From assembly GCA_035575035.1 (NCBI GenBank), contig DATLYH010000113.1, positions 1 to 29,808 of the forward strand: 29,808 bases of DNA, written 5' to 3'. Made by a program: the position numbers and the translations under genes. Origin of the DNA: DATLYH01 sp035575035. GTDB taxonomy: Bacteria > Planctomycetota > Planctomycetia > Gemmatales > Gemmataceae. This document shows, in pieces, positions 1 through 8,999 of the stretch. Every line of letters starts with the position of its first letter. Within the stretch, counting starts at the first letter, position 1. The notes under the pieces were generated by a model. It was not told the origin of the DNA. It worked only from the letters and a program-made list of their open reading frames with translations, and ran no database searches.

Positions 1-1
1 G

Positions 2-232
2 CGCGGCGTCCGCGCCGCCCCCTGCCATGACAGCATCACCGCCGAGATGAGCCGCCGCCACAACGACGCCAACGTCCTCTGTCTGTCGGGTGATTTGCTG
101 GGCGAGGAACTGATCGAGCGGATGGTGAAGATCTGGCTAACGACCGAGTTCGAGGGCGGCCGCCACGCCCGCCGGGTCGAAAAGATCATGCGCTTCGAGG
201 CGGCACAGCTGAAGGGCCAGGAGGGGACGTAA
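2..232 (+). CDS. rpiB: Ribose-5-phosphate isomerase B, C-terminal part (gene runs off the left edge)
   Basis: The frame is open from the window edge, so the gene starts outside; the ATG at 47 is an internal methionine. The visible 76 residues carry the RpiB C-terminal signature: a CHD segment (cat-gac at 26-31), then HNDANVLCL, GEEL and FEGGRHARRV. RpiB interconverts ribose 5-phosphate and ribulose 5-phosphate in the non-oxidative pentose phosphate pathway, in the cytoplasm. The stop codon lies 12 bases from the stop of the convergent FAD dehydrogenase gene. The active-site Cys of the family would lie in the missing N-terminal half. Identification rests on these conserved strings and is firm for the family. 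An allose-6-phosphate isomerase variant cannot be excluded from the fragment. Confidence 0.9.
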   Translation, partial: RGVRAAPCHDSITAEMSRRHNDANVLCLSGDLLGEELIERMVKIWLTTEFEGGRHARRVEKIMRFEAAQLKGQEGT

Positions 233-244
233 TAGCAGGCTTCG

Positions 245-3200
245 CTATCGAACCTGCGAGAGAAGCTGCTCCTCCAACACCTCCAGCGGGTGCAGCGCCC
301 GCCGGCCCGCCAGGTCCCGGATCTGATGCCGGCACGAGGTTCCCGGCGCCACCACCAGCGCTGTCGGCGCCGCCGCCAGCGCCGGCAACAGCTGCAAGCC
401 GGCAATCTTCACGCTCAGGTCGTAGTGCTCCTTCTCGTAACCGAATGAACCGGCCATGCCGCAGCAGCCGACGTCCAGGATGGTCACGTCCAAATCCGGC
501 ACCAGTCGTAATGCCGCCGCTGTTCCGCCGGCACCGACCAGCGCCTTCTGATGACAGTGGCCGTGCAGCAGACATTTCTCCGCCCGCGGCGCCAGGGCCA
601 GCTCGCAGCGGCCCGTCTTGACTTGCCGGGCGAGCCAGCCATCCGCCAGCTGGGCGGCCGCGGCGATTCGCTTGGTGTTCGGCCCCGGCACCAACTCGGG
701 CCATTCGTCAGCCAACGTCAGCAGGCAACTCGGCTCCAGGCCGAGAATCGGAATGCCGTCGGCGATACGGTCGGCCAGGCTGGATGCCTGGGCCTGGATC
801 AGAGCTCGGGCTTCACGCAGCATTCCCTTGCTAATCAGCGGCCGACCGCAACAGGTGAGTCCGGCCAATGCCACCATGTAGCCGGCCGCCTCCAGGACGC
901 GCACCGCCGCCCGGCCGATTGCTGGCTCGTTGAACGTGGTAAAGCAGTCGTCCAGCAGTAGGACCAATCCCCGGCTACCGGCAGGCGATCTGTAGGAATG
1001 CCGGGCGAACCAGCGGCGGAAGTGATCACGGTGCAGCAGCGGCAGGCTGCGGCGGCGGTCGATGCCGGCGACCTGCTCCAGCAGCCAGCGCAGCGGTCGG
1101 CTCGCCTGGAGCCAGTTGACCAGTGGAGCGACCGGAGCGCCGAGCCGGTTAAGGAGGTAGATCCGGCCCATGAGCCGGTGGCCCAGCGGCCGCGGCCGCG
1201 CTTCGTAATAGAAGTTCAGAAACTCCGCCTTCAGCTTGGCCATGTCCACGTTGCTGGGACACTCCGCCTTGCATGCCTTGCACATCAGGCAGAGGTCGAG
1301 CACGTCGTAGACCCAACGGCTGCGCAGCCCCCTCACCCCTCCCCCTTTTCCCCCGCGAGGGAAGAGGGAAGCGAGTTGTTCTCCCCTCTCCCCCTGGGAG
1401 AGGGAAACGAATTGTTCTCCCCTCTCCCCCTGGGAGGGGGAGAGGGCGAGGGGTGAGGGGGGCGGCGGCTCGCCGGCCAGGGCCAGGCGCAGGGCGTTGG
1501 CCCGGCCGCGCGTGCTGTCCTTCTCATCAAGGGTGGCCCGGAACGACGGGCACATGGTCCCGCCTTGCCGCTTGCGGCAGACGCCGCTGCCGTTGCACAG
1601 CTCGATGCTGCGGACGAAACCTTCCTGTTTACGGTAGTCGAAAAGGGTGGGCGGCTCGACCGGATGATAGCCGGGGCCGTAGCGCAGGTTTTCGGTCATC
1701 GGCGGCGCCTCGACCACCTTGCCAGGATTGAGCAGTCCCTTGGGGTCGAACACCTGCTTGACCCGGCAAAAGGCCTGGTAGACGGCCGGGCCGAACATCT
1801 TGCGGTTCCATTCGCTGCGGGCCAGGCCGTCGCCGTGCTCCCCCGACAAGGCACCGCCGAACTCCAGCACCAGGTCGGTGACCTCCGCGGTGATCCGCCG
1901 CATTCGGGCTACGTCGGTCGGGTCTTTCAGGTTGAGCATCGGGCGGATATGCAGGCAGCCGACGCTGGCGTGTCCGTAAAAAGCACCGTCGGTGCCGTGA
2001 CGCTGGAGCAGCTCACGGAAGCGGGCGACGAACTCGGGCAGGCGCTGCGGCGGGACGGCGGTGTCCTCGACGAAGGTCACCGGCTTGCGATCGCCGGGCA
2101 GACCCAACAGCAATGGCACCGCCGCGCGGCGCAGGTTCCAGAGCGGGTCGCGCAGGGCCGGATCAAGGGCCGGCACCATCGCGGTCACGCCCGGCGCTTC
2201 GCGCAGCCGCCGCCGCAATCGCTCCACCCGGTCGGCCACCTCGGCGGCGTCATCACCGCTGAACTCGACCATCAGCAAGGCCGCCGGCCGACCGTGTACT
2301 GCCGCCATCGTGTCCTTGAGTGAAAGGTTCTCGTGGGCCAGGTCCAGCAGCATTTGGTCAAGCAGCTCAACGGCGGACGGACCAAACTCCAGGCAGGCGG
2401 CGAGGGCATCCATGGCCGCGGCCAGCGAGGCGAAGTGCGGCACCAGCAGCCCGCGCACCGGCGGCCGCGGCACCAGACCCAACTCCGCCTCGGTGACGAC
2501 CGCGAGCGTCCCCTCGCTGCCGACCACCAGCTTCTCCAAGCCCACGGATTGCAATCCGTGGGCAAACGCCTCCGCGAACACGTCCAGGTTATAGCCGCTG
2601 ACACGCCGCAGGATGCGGGGGAAACGACGGCGGATCTCGTCGGCATTGTCAAGTACAGCCTGGCGCACACCGCGGTAGATGGCGCCTTCCAAGGTGCGGG
2701 CCTCGGCGCGGCGCTGCCACTCGGCCGGGCTGACCGGGCCGAACTCGGCCTGACTGCCGTCGGCGAGCACGACGCGCAGGCGACGGACATGGTCAATGGT
2801 CTTGCCATAGACGATAGAGCGGGCGCCGGCGGAGTTGTTGCCGATCATGCCGCCAAGGTTGGCCCGGCTGGCCGTGGCGACATCGGGGCCGAACCAGAGG
2901 CCGTGCTCGGCCAGGGCCCGGTTGAGTTGATCGAGGACAACGCCGGGCTGGACCCGGGCCGTGCGGGCAGCCAGGTCGATGTCGAGAATGGTATTGAGGT
3001 ATTTGCTGCAATCGAGGACGACGCCGGGGCCGATCGACTGGCCCGACAGGCTGGTGCCGCCGCCGCGGGCGGTGATCGGCACGTGCATCTCGGCGGCGAT
3101 CTGCACGGTGGTCACGATGTCCTCGACCATGCGCGGGATGACGACACCGAGCGGCTCGATCTGATAGATACTGGCATCAGTGCTGTAGAGCCGGCGCGAG

Positions 3201-3286
3201 GCAGTGTCAAAGCGGACCTCACCCTGGATGTGACGCCGCAGGTGGCGGGCCAGAGTCTGCCGCTTCAGCTCAGTGAAATCGGTCAT
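245..3286 (-). CDS. FAD-binding and Fe-S-binding oxidoreductase (YdiJ / D-2-hydroxyacid dehydrogenase type)
   Basis: The product is 1013 aa, starting at MTDFTELKRQ; upstream in-frame ATGs give a low-quality N-terminus. The N-terminal half has the PCMH-type FAD-binding fold (ITARGGGTSLSGQS, about residues 75-90) and an FAD-linked oxidase C-terminal domain with LSGEHGDGLARSEW. The C-terminal half has a GlpC/LldE-like Fe-S part: a first cysteine group (LCNGSGVCRK, GTMCPSF), a CLMCKACKAECP cluster, and two CCG motifs (LTCCGRP, VGCCGMAG). This order and length match E. coli YdiJ (about 1018 aa), a family linked to oxidation of D-2-hydroxyglutarate or D-lactate with electrons passed to the respiratory chain. 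The substrate here is inferred only at family level. Two repeats lie inside the ORF: a 135-bp repetitive insert between the FAD and Fe-S halves, and a 24-bp perfect palindrome. Confidence 0.88.
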   Translation of the reverse strand: MTDFTELKRQTLARHLRRHIQGEVRFDTASRRLYSTDASIYQIEPLGVVIPRMVEDIVTTVQIAAEMHVPITARGGGTSLSGQSIGPGVVLDCSKYLNTILDIDLAARTARVQPGVVLDQLNRALAEHGLWFGPDVATASRANLGGMIGNNSAGARSIVYGKTIDHVRRLRVVLADGSQAEFGPVSPAEWQRRAEARTLEGAIYRGVRQAVLDNADEIRRRFPRILRRVSGYNLDVFAEAFAHGLQSVGLEKLVVGSEGTLAVVTEAELGLVPRPPVRGLLVPHFASLAAAMDALAACLEFGPSAVELLDQMLLDLAHENLSLKDTMAAVHGRPAALLMVEFSGDDAAEVADRVERLRRRLREAPGVTAMVPALDPALRDPLWNLRRAAVPLLLGLPGDRKPVTFVEDTAVPPQRLPEFVARFRELLQRHGTDGAFYGHASVGCLHIRPMLNLKDPTDVARMRRITAEVTDLVLEFGGALSGEHGDGLARSEWNRKMFGPAVYQAFCRVKQVFDPKGLLNPGKVVEAPPMTENLRYGPGYHPVEPPTLFDYRKQEGFVRSIELCNGSGVCRKRQGGTMCPSFRATLDEKDSTRGRANALRLALAGEPPPPSPLALSPSQGERGEQFVSLSQGERGEQLASLFPRGGKGGGVRGLRSRWVYDVLDLCLMCKACKAECPSNVDMAKLKAEFLNFYYEARPRPLGHRLMGRIYLLNRLGAPVAPLVNWLQASRPLRWLLEQVAGIDRRRSLPLLHRDHFRRWFARHSYRSPAGSRGLVLLLDDCFTTFNEPAIGRAAVRVLEAAGYMVALAGLTCCGRPLISKGMLREARALIQAQASSLADRIADGIPILGLEPSCLLTLADEWPELVPGPNTKRIAAAAQLADGWLARQVKTGRCELALAPRAEKCLLHGHCHQKALVGAGGTAAALRLVPDLDVTILDVGCCGMAGSFGYEKEHYDLSVKIAGLQLLPALAAAPTALVVAPGTSCRHQIRDLAGRRALHPLEVLEEQLLSQVR
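1328..1462. repeat. In-frame palindromic/tandem repeat inserted in the FAD dehydrogenase gene
   Basis: This C-rich to G-rich block begins CCCCTCACCCCT and ends with its approximate complement, GAGGGGTGAGGGG. Inside it, a 25-bp unit occurs twice exactly (1376-1400 and 1412-1436) at a 36-bp period, which is 12 codons. It encodes the low-complexity tract containing the repeated peptide SQGERGEQ. Related sequences occur at 14559-14614 and 17918-17976. In homologues this position is normally a short linker between the FAD and Fe-S halves, as I recall the family. Confidence 0.8.
2540..2563. repeat. 24-bp perfect palindrome inside the FAD dehydrogenase gene
   Basis: The half-site GCCCACGGATTG is followed directly by its exact reverse complement. 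It encodes HGLQSVGL, just before the conserved VVGSEGTL segment of the FAD-oxidase domain. A perfect 24-bp palindrome within a conserved coding region is unlikely by chance and suggests a small inserted element. Confidence 0.7.
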
Positions 3287-3453
3287 ACCTGCATTGTCCG
3301 GCACCGCGCCGCACCCGGCAAGCCGGACCGGTCTTCGGAAGGTTCGGGTTGGCATTGCCGCCCGGGCGGCCGGCGCAGATGATAGGGGCACCGGCCGGTC
3401 GGAAGAACCGAGCCGGTCCTGAAATTTCCCGGTCCATTGGAAAGGAAGCACCC

Positions 3454-4179
3454 ATGCCTCGGTCTTCGACCCTCGCAGACGTGGAAACGTTCGGCCAGCT
3501 GCTGGAGCAGCTCGGCGGCATCTCGCCGCACCGCATCCGGCTCCGCCCGTCCCCCGGCAAGGCGACCGAGCAGGATGTCCTCACCATTCACAATCGCACA
3601 GGACGACTCTTCGAGCTGGTGGACGGCGTCCTGGTGGAGAAAGTCATGGGCTATGCTGAATCATCCCTCGCTATCTGGCTTGGGCACCTGCTGCAAAACT
3701 TCCTTGATCAGCACGACCTCGGCATCCTGGCCGGCGAGGCCGGCGCCCTCCGGCTAATGCCCGGCCTGGTCCGCATTCCCGACGTCTCTTTCGTCCGGTG
3801 GGAACAGCTGCCCCGGCGGGAGATACCCCGCGATCCGATCCCCGGCCTGGTGCCGGACCTGGCGGTCGAAGTGCTCAGCGAAGGCAACACTGAAGGCGAG
3901 ATGCGGCGCAAGCTGAAGGACTACTTCCTGGCCGGGGTGCGGCTGGTCTGGTTCGTGGACCCCGCCACCCGCACGGTCCAGGTCTACACAGCACCGGACA
4001 AGTGCACGGTACTGACCGAGGGGCAGAGTCTGGACGGCGGCGATGTGCTGCCTGGCCTGTCGTTGCCGGTGCGGCAGATCTTTGCTCGGGTGCTTCGGCG
4101 CGGCAGCGGCCCCGCCGGCGAGAGGCCGTCCCGACGCCCGAGGTCCGCAAAGTCGAGGAAACGGGGAAAGGACCGATGA
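3454..4179 (+). CDS. Uma2 (DUF820) family restriction-endonuclease-like protein
   Basis: The product is 241 aa. The ATG at 3454 is chosen because AAAGGAAG lies about six bases upstream; longer in-frame starts overlap the divergent gene's upstream region. Family features seen are an N-terminal segment ending in FELVDGVLVEKVMG, then GILAGEAGALRLMPGLVRIPDVSFV, VPDLAVEVLSEGN, and a lysine-containing helix (MRRKLKDYFLAGVRLVWFVDP). The Asp of PDVSF, the Glu of AVEVLS and the following Lys correspond to a PD-(D/E)XK-like nuclease core. The C-terminus is a basic Arg/Lys-rich tail of about 30 residues. Uma2 proteins are numerous in cyanobacteria and planctomycetes; their biological role is largely unknown. 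It stands alone, divergent from the FAD dehydrogenase and 174 bases upstream of metG. Confidence 0.85.
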   Translation: MPRSSTLADVETFGQLLEQLGGISPHRIRLRPSPGKATEQDVLTIHNRTGRLFELVDGVLVEKVMGYAESSLAIWLGHLLQNFLDQHDLGILAGEAGALRLMPGLVRIPDVSFVRWEQLPRREIPRDPIPGLVPDLAVEVLSEGNTEGEMRRKLKDYFLAGVRLVWFVDPATRTVQVYTAPDKCTVLTEGQSLDGGDVLPGLSLPVRQIFARVLRRGSGPAGERPSRRPRSAKSRKRGKDR

Positions 4180-4353
4180 GCCAACCTTTCCGCAACGCCG
4201 ATCATTATCCCCGCTCCCTTCCTCGTTTTTGCACACTATCCTGGAGATACAGGGGCGCAAGCGCCCGAACCGGTGGCCGAAATCCAGGCTCCTACTAGGA
4301 AGACAGTAAGAGCGGCCTTGCTGCGGGACCGCTGCGGAAAGGGGTTTGCCAAC

Positions 4354-5934
4354 ATGGCCGAGACGCCGCGTTTTTACCTGACTACCGCCATCGACTACCC
4401 CAACAGTCGGCCGCACATCGGCACCGCCTTCGAGAAGATCGGTGCCGACGTGCAGGCCCGCTACCGCCGCATGGAAGGGTATGAGGTTCATTTCCTGATG
4501 GGTAACGACGAGAACACCATCAAGGTGGCCCGACGAGCGGCCGAGCTTGGTCAGGATCCCAAGGCCTACTGCGACGATATGGCCCGGCAGTTCCAGGATG
4601 TCTGGCGCGCCCTGGAGATCAGTTACGACGACTTTATCCAAACCAGCGAGCCGCGCCACCATGAAGGCTGCCGCAAGTTTATCCAGAAGGTCTACGATAA
4701 CGGCTACATCTACAAGGGAACCTACGAGGGCTGGTACTGTGAGGGCTGCGAGGCGTTCAAGACGGAAACCGAAGTCGCTGAGGCGGGGGGAGTCTGCCCC
4801 AACCACCGCGTTCCGCCCGTCCGGCGCAGCGAGCCATGCTACTACTTCGCCCTCTCCCGATTCCAGGATCGGCTGCTGAAGTTCTACGAGGCGAACCCGG
4901 ACTTCATCCAGCCGGAGAGCCGCCGCAACGAGGTGCTGGCCTTCGTCGAGAGCGGACTCCAGGACGTCAACATCACCCGGACCGGGCAGACCTGGGGCAT
5001 CCGCGTGCCGTTCGACGAGCAGTTCACCATCTACGTCTGGTTCGACGCGCTCTTGAACTACATCACGGCCATCGGCTATGGCAGCGATGAGGAGCGCTTT
5101 CAGAAGTGGTGGCCGGCCGACATCCATTTCATCGGCAAGGACATCACGCGCTTCCACTGCGCCCTTTGGCCGGCGATGCTTTTTGCCGCTGGTCTGGAGC
5201 CGCCGCGCCGGGTCTTCGGCCACGGCTTCGTTTACAACAGGGGGCGCAAGGTCAGCAAGTCGGATCAGGACAAAAAGAAGGGCGATGTCTCCGAGCCGAC
5301 CGACCCGATGGAGATCATCGACCGGTTCGGCGGCGAGGCCTTCCGCTACTACTTCATGCGGGAGTGTCCTTTCCCGGGTGACGGCGATTACACCTGGGAC
5401 CGCTTCAAGGAGGTCTTCAATGCCGACCTGGCGAACAACCTCGGCAACCTCTACAGCCGGGTGGTGCGGCTCATCGCCCAGAACTACGGCGGCCACCTGG
5501 AGCAGACAGCCGGCCGCGAGCCGGGCGTCATCTACACCGACGTGGACACCGAGACCACGGTGGAGCAGGTGCAGGCGCACATCGAGGCGTGCCAGTACAA
5601 CCAGGCGCTGGAGAAAATCTGGCGGCAGATCCTTGACCCGGCCAATCAGTACGCCGACCGCCGCGAGCCGTGGAAGCTGGTCAAGACCGACCGCGAGGCG
5701 GCCAAGGGGGTGCTGTTCGACCTGGTCGAGCAGCTGCGGGCGGCGGCGATCCTGCTCAAGCCGTTCCTGCCGCGCACCGCGGAGACGATCTACCGCAGTT
5801 TCAACTTCAAGCAGCCCTGGGAAGAGGTCCGCCACGAGGATGTCTGGGTCCACCCCGGCCAGGTGGACGATCTGCGCCTCCTCGCCCCGCTGGTGGACAA
5901 CAAGGTCAAGCCGCTCTTCCCGCGCATGACCTAA
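4354..5934 (+). CDS. metG: Methionine-tRNA ligase
   Basis: The product is 526 aa and charges tRNA-Met with methionine in the cytoplasm. The start at 4354 gives the canonical beginning (FYLTTAIDYPNSRPHIG) and has AAAGGGG about 10 bases upstream. The class I HIGH motif is PHIG near residue 24 and the KMSKS motif is KVSKS. One zinc knuckle is visible (CEGCEAF, then CPNH), as in single-knuckle enzymes such as that of Thermus. The anticodon-binding helical domain follows (FNADLANNLGNLYSR). The protein ends after this domain and has no C-terminal EMAP/Arc1p-like tRNA-binding module, so it is the short monomer-type form. It is followed by a large hairpin and a repeat region. Confidence 0.96.
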   Translation: MAETPRFYLTTAIDYPNSRPHIGTAFEKIGADVQARYRRMEGYEVHFLMGNDENTIKVARRAAELGQDPKAYCDDMARQFQDVWRALEISYDDFIQTSEPRHHEGCRKFIQKVYDNGYIYKGTYEGWYCEGCEAFKTETEVAEAGGVCPNHRVPPVRRSEPCYYFALSRFQDRLLKFYEANPDFIQPESRRNEVLAFVESGLQDVNITRTGQTWGIRVPFDEQFTIYVWFDALLNYITAIGYGSDEERFQKWWPADIHFIGKDITRFHCALWPAMLFAAGLEPPRRVFGHGFVYNRGRKVSKSDQDKKKGDVSEPTDPMEIIDRFGGEAFRYYFMRECPFPGDGDYTWDRFKEVFNADLANNLGNLYSRVVRLIAQNYGGHLEQTAGREPGVIYTDVDTETTVEQVQAHIEACQYNQALEKIWRQILDPANQYADRREPWKLVKTDREAAKGVLFDLVEQLRAAAILLKPFLPRTAETIYRSFNFKQPWEEVRHEDVWVHPGQVDDLRLLAPLVDNKVKPLFPRMT

Positions 5935-5987
5935 GCAGCGGGACGGCGTGGGTTCTTTCCTTTGCTTCTCTCCGGCACAGCCAGAGG

Positions 5988-6054
5988 GGCCGGGGCGGAG
6001 CGCCGCGACGCCCCGGCGCCGCTTCCTGGGGCATCGCGGTGCTCCGCTCCGGCC
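5988..6054. repeat. 27-bp-arm hairpin downstream of metG
   Basis: The left arm (5988-6014) and right arm (6028-6054) pair over 27 positions with three exceptions, two of them G-U in the + strand RNA; the loop is 13 bases. It begins 54 bases after the metG stop. No T-run follows, so it could be a processed 3' end or a REP-like element rather than a classical terminator. Confidence 0.6.
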
Positions 6055-6110
6055 GCCCCCGCTGGTACGCCCGATCCTTGGGGGGCAGGGATACACGGAG
6101 AAGTTTGGTC

Positions 6111-6274
6111 AGCACCCGGAGCATCCGCGACGAGTGACGTTTGTACGAATCCGGAGCGCCCGCGACGGCCCGACCTTATCTCGTCGCTCACGCTCCGGAC
6201 TCTGAAAAGAGGCGCCGCTCACCCTCCGGGCTCTGAAAAGAGGCGGCTCACGCTCCGGGCTCTGAAAAGAGGCG
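6111..6274. repeat. Cluster of GC-rich 'CCGGAGC..CGCGACG' repeats with three tandem copies
   Basis: Two degenerate copies in one orientation (near 6115-6135 and 6150-6168, core CCGGAGCxxCCGCGACG) are followed by three tandem copies in the other (6186-6216, 6217-6245, 6246-6274), each containing GCTCACGCTCCGGxCTCTG then AAAAGAGGCG. The same core forms the array at 25611-25796. The rest of the 5935-6427 gap shows no gene: short open frames there are low complexity and lack family signatures. Confidence 0.7.
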
Positions 6275-6427
6275 TCGGGGGCCGACAGAGGTACCCAATG
6301 GACACGGTTCTAGACCATCTCTTCCACCCACGGCGTCCTTCTCCGCGGCCCCAAGAAGTCGTTGCGGCGCTGTACTTAGCCGATGTGCCAGATGGGTGAA
6401 ACACTCCATCGCTCATCCCGCCGTCAC

Positions 6428-8968
6428 TCACCGCTTCTCCAGCCGCACGACCGGCATGAGGTCGGGCACCGGTGGGATGCCCGAACCTTTGGTCGCCCGG
6501 AGCACGACACCGACGGCCAGTTCGCCGGCGATGTTCTCCTGGTCGGGGCGGTGGAGACGCGGCGGGCGGGTCAGACGTTCGTGCTGGTAGACCTCGGAAC
6601 GGCTCCGGGCCCAGGTGAACATCCAGGCGCCCTTGTCGGCATCGCGGAGCGGCAGCGTCGCCCACAGCTCCTCGCCGGGTTGATAGGTCAGCGCCCCCTT
6701 GCCGTTGGTCGGCCGGAAGGTGTACACCGTCACGCGCCGCTGCGGGTCGCGCTGGCTGTCGCCGACTACCTCGAAGACCAGCGCCGGCCCCGTCCTGCTG
6801 GTCGGGGGGTGATAGACCGACAGCGGGCCGCTGGGCCGCACCCGCAGTCGGTCGGGCACCTCCACCGTCAACCGTTTCAGCTCCAGCGGGAAACGCTCCC
6901 GGTCGAGGAATTCCGCTAGCTCGGCGGCCGGATCGACCCGGCTGCCATCCTTCAGCCCGGTCAGCACCCGGGCCAACTGGCGCCAGGCCCGCAGCTCCTC
7001 GGGGTCTTGCAGCAGCCAGCGGCGCACCGCCGCCCACCGCTGCGGGGTTTCGCGGCCATCGCCGGCTGCCTGTTGCAGCTGGCGCAGCACCACCTCACGG
7101 CCGGCCTCCAGGAGTTGCTCGTAGCTGGCCGCTGCCGCCTGACGGACATCGCCGACAATCGCCTCGGGCAGGTCGGCCAGGGTGAACTCTTCCTTGTAGC
7201 GGGGATACGCCTCCTGTAGCCGTTGCAACCGCTCGGCGGCGTCGCCGACCGTGAAGGGGGGCTTGCGCGGCAGGGCCAACGGCGAGGGCCGATCGGGCTG
7301 CGTGCCGGCCAGCCCCAGTGCCGAGCTAAGGTCAAGCAGGCGCTGCAAGTGGCGCTTGACCGCCTCCCAGTCGTGCCGCGCCTCCTGGACGCGCTGAAAA
7401 AGGAAAACTGTCTCGCCGTAGGTCGGCGTGCCGGGGCCAGGGAGCCGGTCGGTTTCGCGGAAGGGGGGCTTCTCCGCTCCGGCGAAGAGCTTTTCCACCT
7501 CGGCCTGCCAATCGCGCCAGTCCACCGATGTCCCGGCCGCCCCGGGCGGCCGGCCGGCGAAGGTCCAGAGCTTCTCCCCCTCGCGCTGCCGCTGCCGATA
7601 CCACTCGGCCACGTTGTCCACTGCCCGGCGCAGGGCGGCGATTTGCTCCAGGTAGTCGTGGTGCAGCCGGGCCGCCTCGGTCTGGCCCCAGGCGGCGCGG
7701 GGCACAGCCAGGTCGGTCTTCAACGTCTGCTCGATCTCCTCCAACTCGGCCTCAGTGCGGGCCTCGGCGGGCCGGCGACGCAGCTGAAGTAGCTTGTCGT
7801 AATAGGCCACATAGTCGCGCAACTCCTGTAGCCGGTCTTCCACATAACGCTGCTGGTCCGCCGGCAATCGATCGAAGTCGGGATCGCTTCGCAGCTCGGC
7901 CAGCTCACTCATTCGCTGGCGGGGAAGTGTCGGCCAGCCCCGCAGCCGTTCCGCCGTGGTCTGGCCTTCCTTGAGCTTGTAGGTGTCCACCTTGTTCTGC
8001 AAGGCGCGGACTTGCCGGTCAGACTCGCGGTCGCGCAGGGCCTGGCCGAGCAGTGCCACAGTCAGGGCGATCAGCAGCCCCACCAGCCCGGTGGCAGTGC
8101 CGACCGTCCAGAGGAGCCGGCGGCCGGCGCGGCGGCGGCGCTGGCGGAAAAGCAGGGCGGCGTCGATACACTGGCGGAACAACTCGGCGACGCCGTAGGG
8201 CTCGCGCGGCTTGGCAGGCGTGCCGGCCAGGGCAGGGCGCTTGACCGCGGTTGCCCACAGGTGCAGGTCGATGCTGCCGAACGCCGGCGGCCCGTCCGCG
8301 GACTCGCGCCGGGCGAGGAAGTCGCGGAAGCGCTGGCCGACCTGCCGCTTGCGCTCCTCGATGCGCTCGACCCAGTCCACTGGGGCGTCGCCCGGCCCGG
8401 CCAGCAGGTCGCACTTGCTCAGCACCAGGAAAACGGGCAGCCCGCTGACCTCGCTCCGCTGGCCCCGACCACGCTCGAACAGGCGGAGGAAACGGCCAAA
8501 CTCAGCGAAATCGGCATCGACCTGGCTGGCCGACTCCGAAGCATCAACGACCAGGACCAGCGCGTCGGCCGCGAGCATCTCCTGGGCCAGGGGCCCTTCG
8601 GCACTGTCAGGATCGAGGGACGGGCGGCGCGTCAGCAGATCGTTGGCCGCCCGCCCATCACAGTCGATGAGCACCGCCTGAAGGTGCTCACGGCCGGCCG
8701 TCTCGAACGACTCGAAATCGACCGGGTAAAGGACGACCTCTTCGGCCGTGGGCCGGGTGGTCTCGTCGTAGACTTGGTGTCGCAGCCCTTCCAGGGCGGG
8801 GGTCCGCTCGGTGAGCCGGCCGTTGAGAAGGTGCTCCTGAGTCTGGGCGGCCTGGGCAAGGGCTCCCAGGAGCGAGGTCTTGCCGGCGCCGGGTCGGCCG
8901 AAGAGAAGCAGGCGGATCTCCTCCCGGCCGGCAGCGGGCGGAGCGGTTGGCGAACTGGCTTCCGACAT
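6428..8968 (-). CDS. Membrane-anchored GTPase-domain protein with large extracytoplasmic region
   Basis: The product is 846 aa; ATG 8968 is preferred over GTG 8974 because AGAGG sits eight bases before it. The N-terminal G domain has a P-loop (GRPGAGKTS, 24-32), a DxxG-like DCDG (102-105), an NKxD-like SKCD (184-187) and a possible G5 at ATAVK (239-243). A basic stretch (RQRRRRAGRR) precedes one transmembrane helix at about 285-309. About 500 residues follow, predicted as charged helices or coiled coil and then a beta-rich C-terminal region (about 700-846). The topology suggests a cytoplasmic GTPase attached to a long outer part, superficially like TssM/IcmF, but I see no specific TssM motif. 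It is last in a row after the TolQ/TolR-like genes, 31 bases downstream of its neighbour, so it probably works with them. Function is inferred. Confidence 0.75.
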   Translation of the reverse strand: MSEASSPTAPPAAGREEIRLLLFGRPGAGKTSLLGALAQAAQTQEHLLNGRLTERTPALEGLRHQVYDETTRPTAEEVVLYPVDFESFETAGREHLQAVLIDCDGRAANDLLTRRPSLDPDSAEGPLAQEMLAADALVLVVDASESASQVDADFAEFGRFLRLFERGRGQRSEVSGLPVFLVLSKCDLLAGPGDAPVDWVERIEERKRQVGQRFRDFLARRESADGPPAFGSIDLHLWATAVKRPALAGTPAKPREPYGVAELFRQCIDAALLFRQRRRRAGRRLLWTVGTATGLVGLLIALTVALLGQALRDRESDRQVRALQNKVDTYKLKEGQTTAERLRGWPTLPRQRMSELAELRSDPDFDRLPADQQRYVEDRLQELRDYVAYYDKLLQLRRRPAEARTEAELEEIEQTLKTDLAVPRAAWGQTEAARLHHDYLEQIAALRRAVDNVAEWYRQRQREGEKLWTFAGRPPGAAGTSVDWRDWQAEVEKLFAGAEKPPFRETDRLPGPGTPTYGETVFLFQRVQEARHDWEAVKRHLQRLLDLSSALGLAGTQPDRPSPLALPRKPPFTVGDAAERLQRLQEAYPRYKEEFTLADLPEAIVGDVRQAAAASYEQLLEAGREVVLRQLQQAAGDGRETPQRWAAVRRWLLQDPEELRAWRQLARVLTGLKDGSRVDPAAELAEFLDRERFPLELKRLTVEVPDRLRVRPSGPLSVYHPPTSRTGPALVFEVVGDSQRDPQRRVTVYTFRPTNGKGALTYQPGEELWATLPLRDADKGAWMFTWARSRSEVYQHERLTRPPRLHRPDQENIAGELAVGVVLRATKGSGIPPVPDLMPVVRLEKR

Positions 8969-8999
8969 GGCCACGTCCTCTCTGGGTCCTTCATACGTG

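Noticed and set aside
3754..6096. 780-aa minus-strand open frame across metG
   Set aside because: It is an antisense shadow: metG on the plus strand has all the catalytic motifs, and this frame has none.
6428..8968. Type VI secretion TssM/IcmF identity for the GTPase
   Set aside because: It has a similar overall layout (GTPase, membrane helix, large outer part), but only one membrane helix is seen and no other T6SS gene is nearby.
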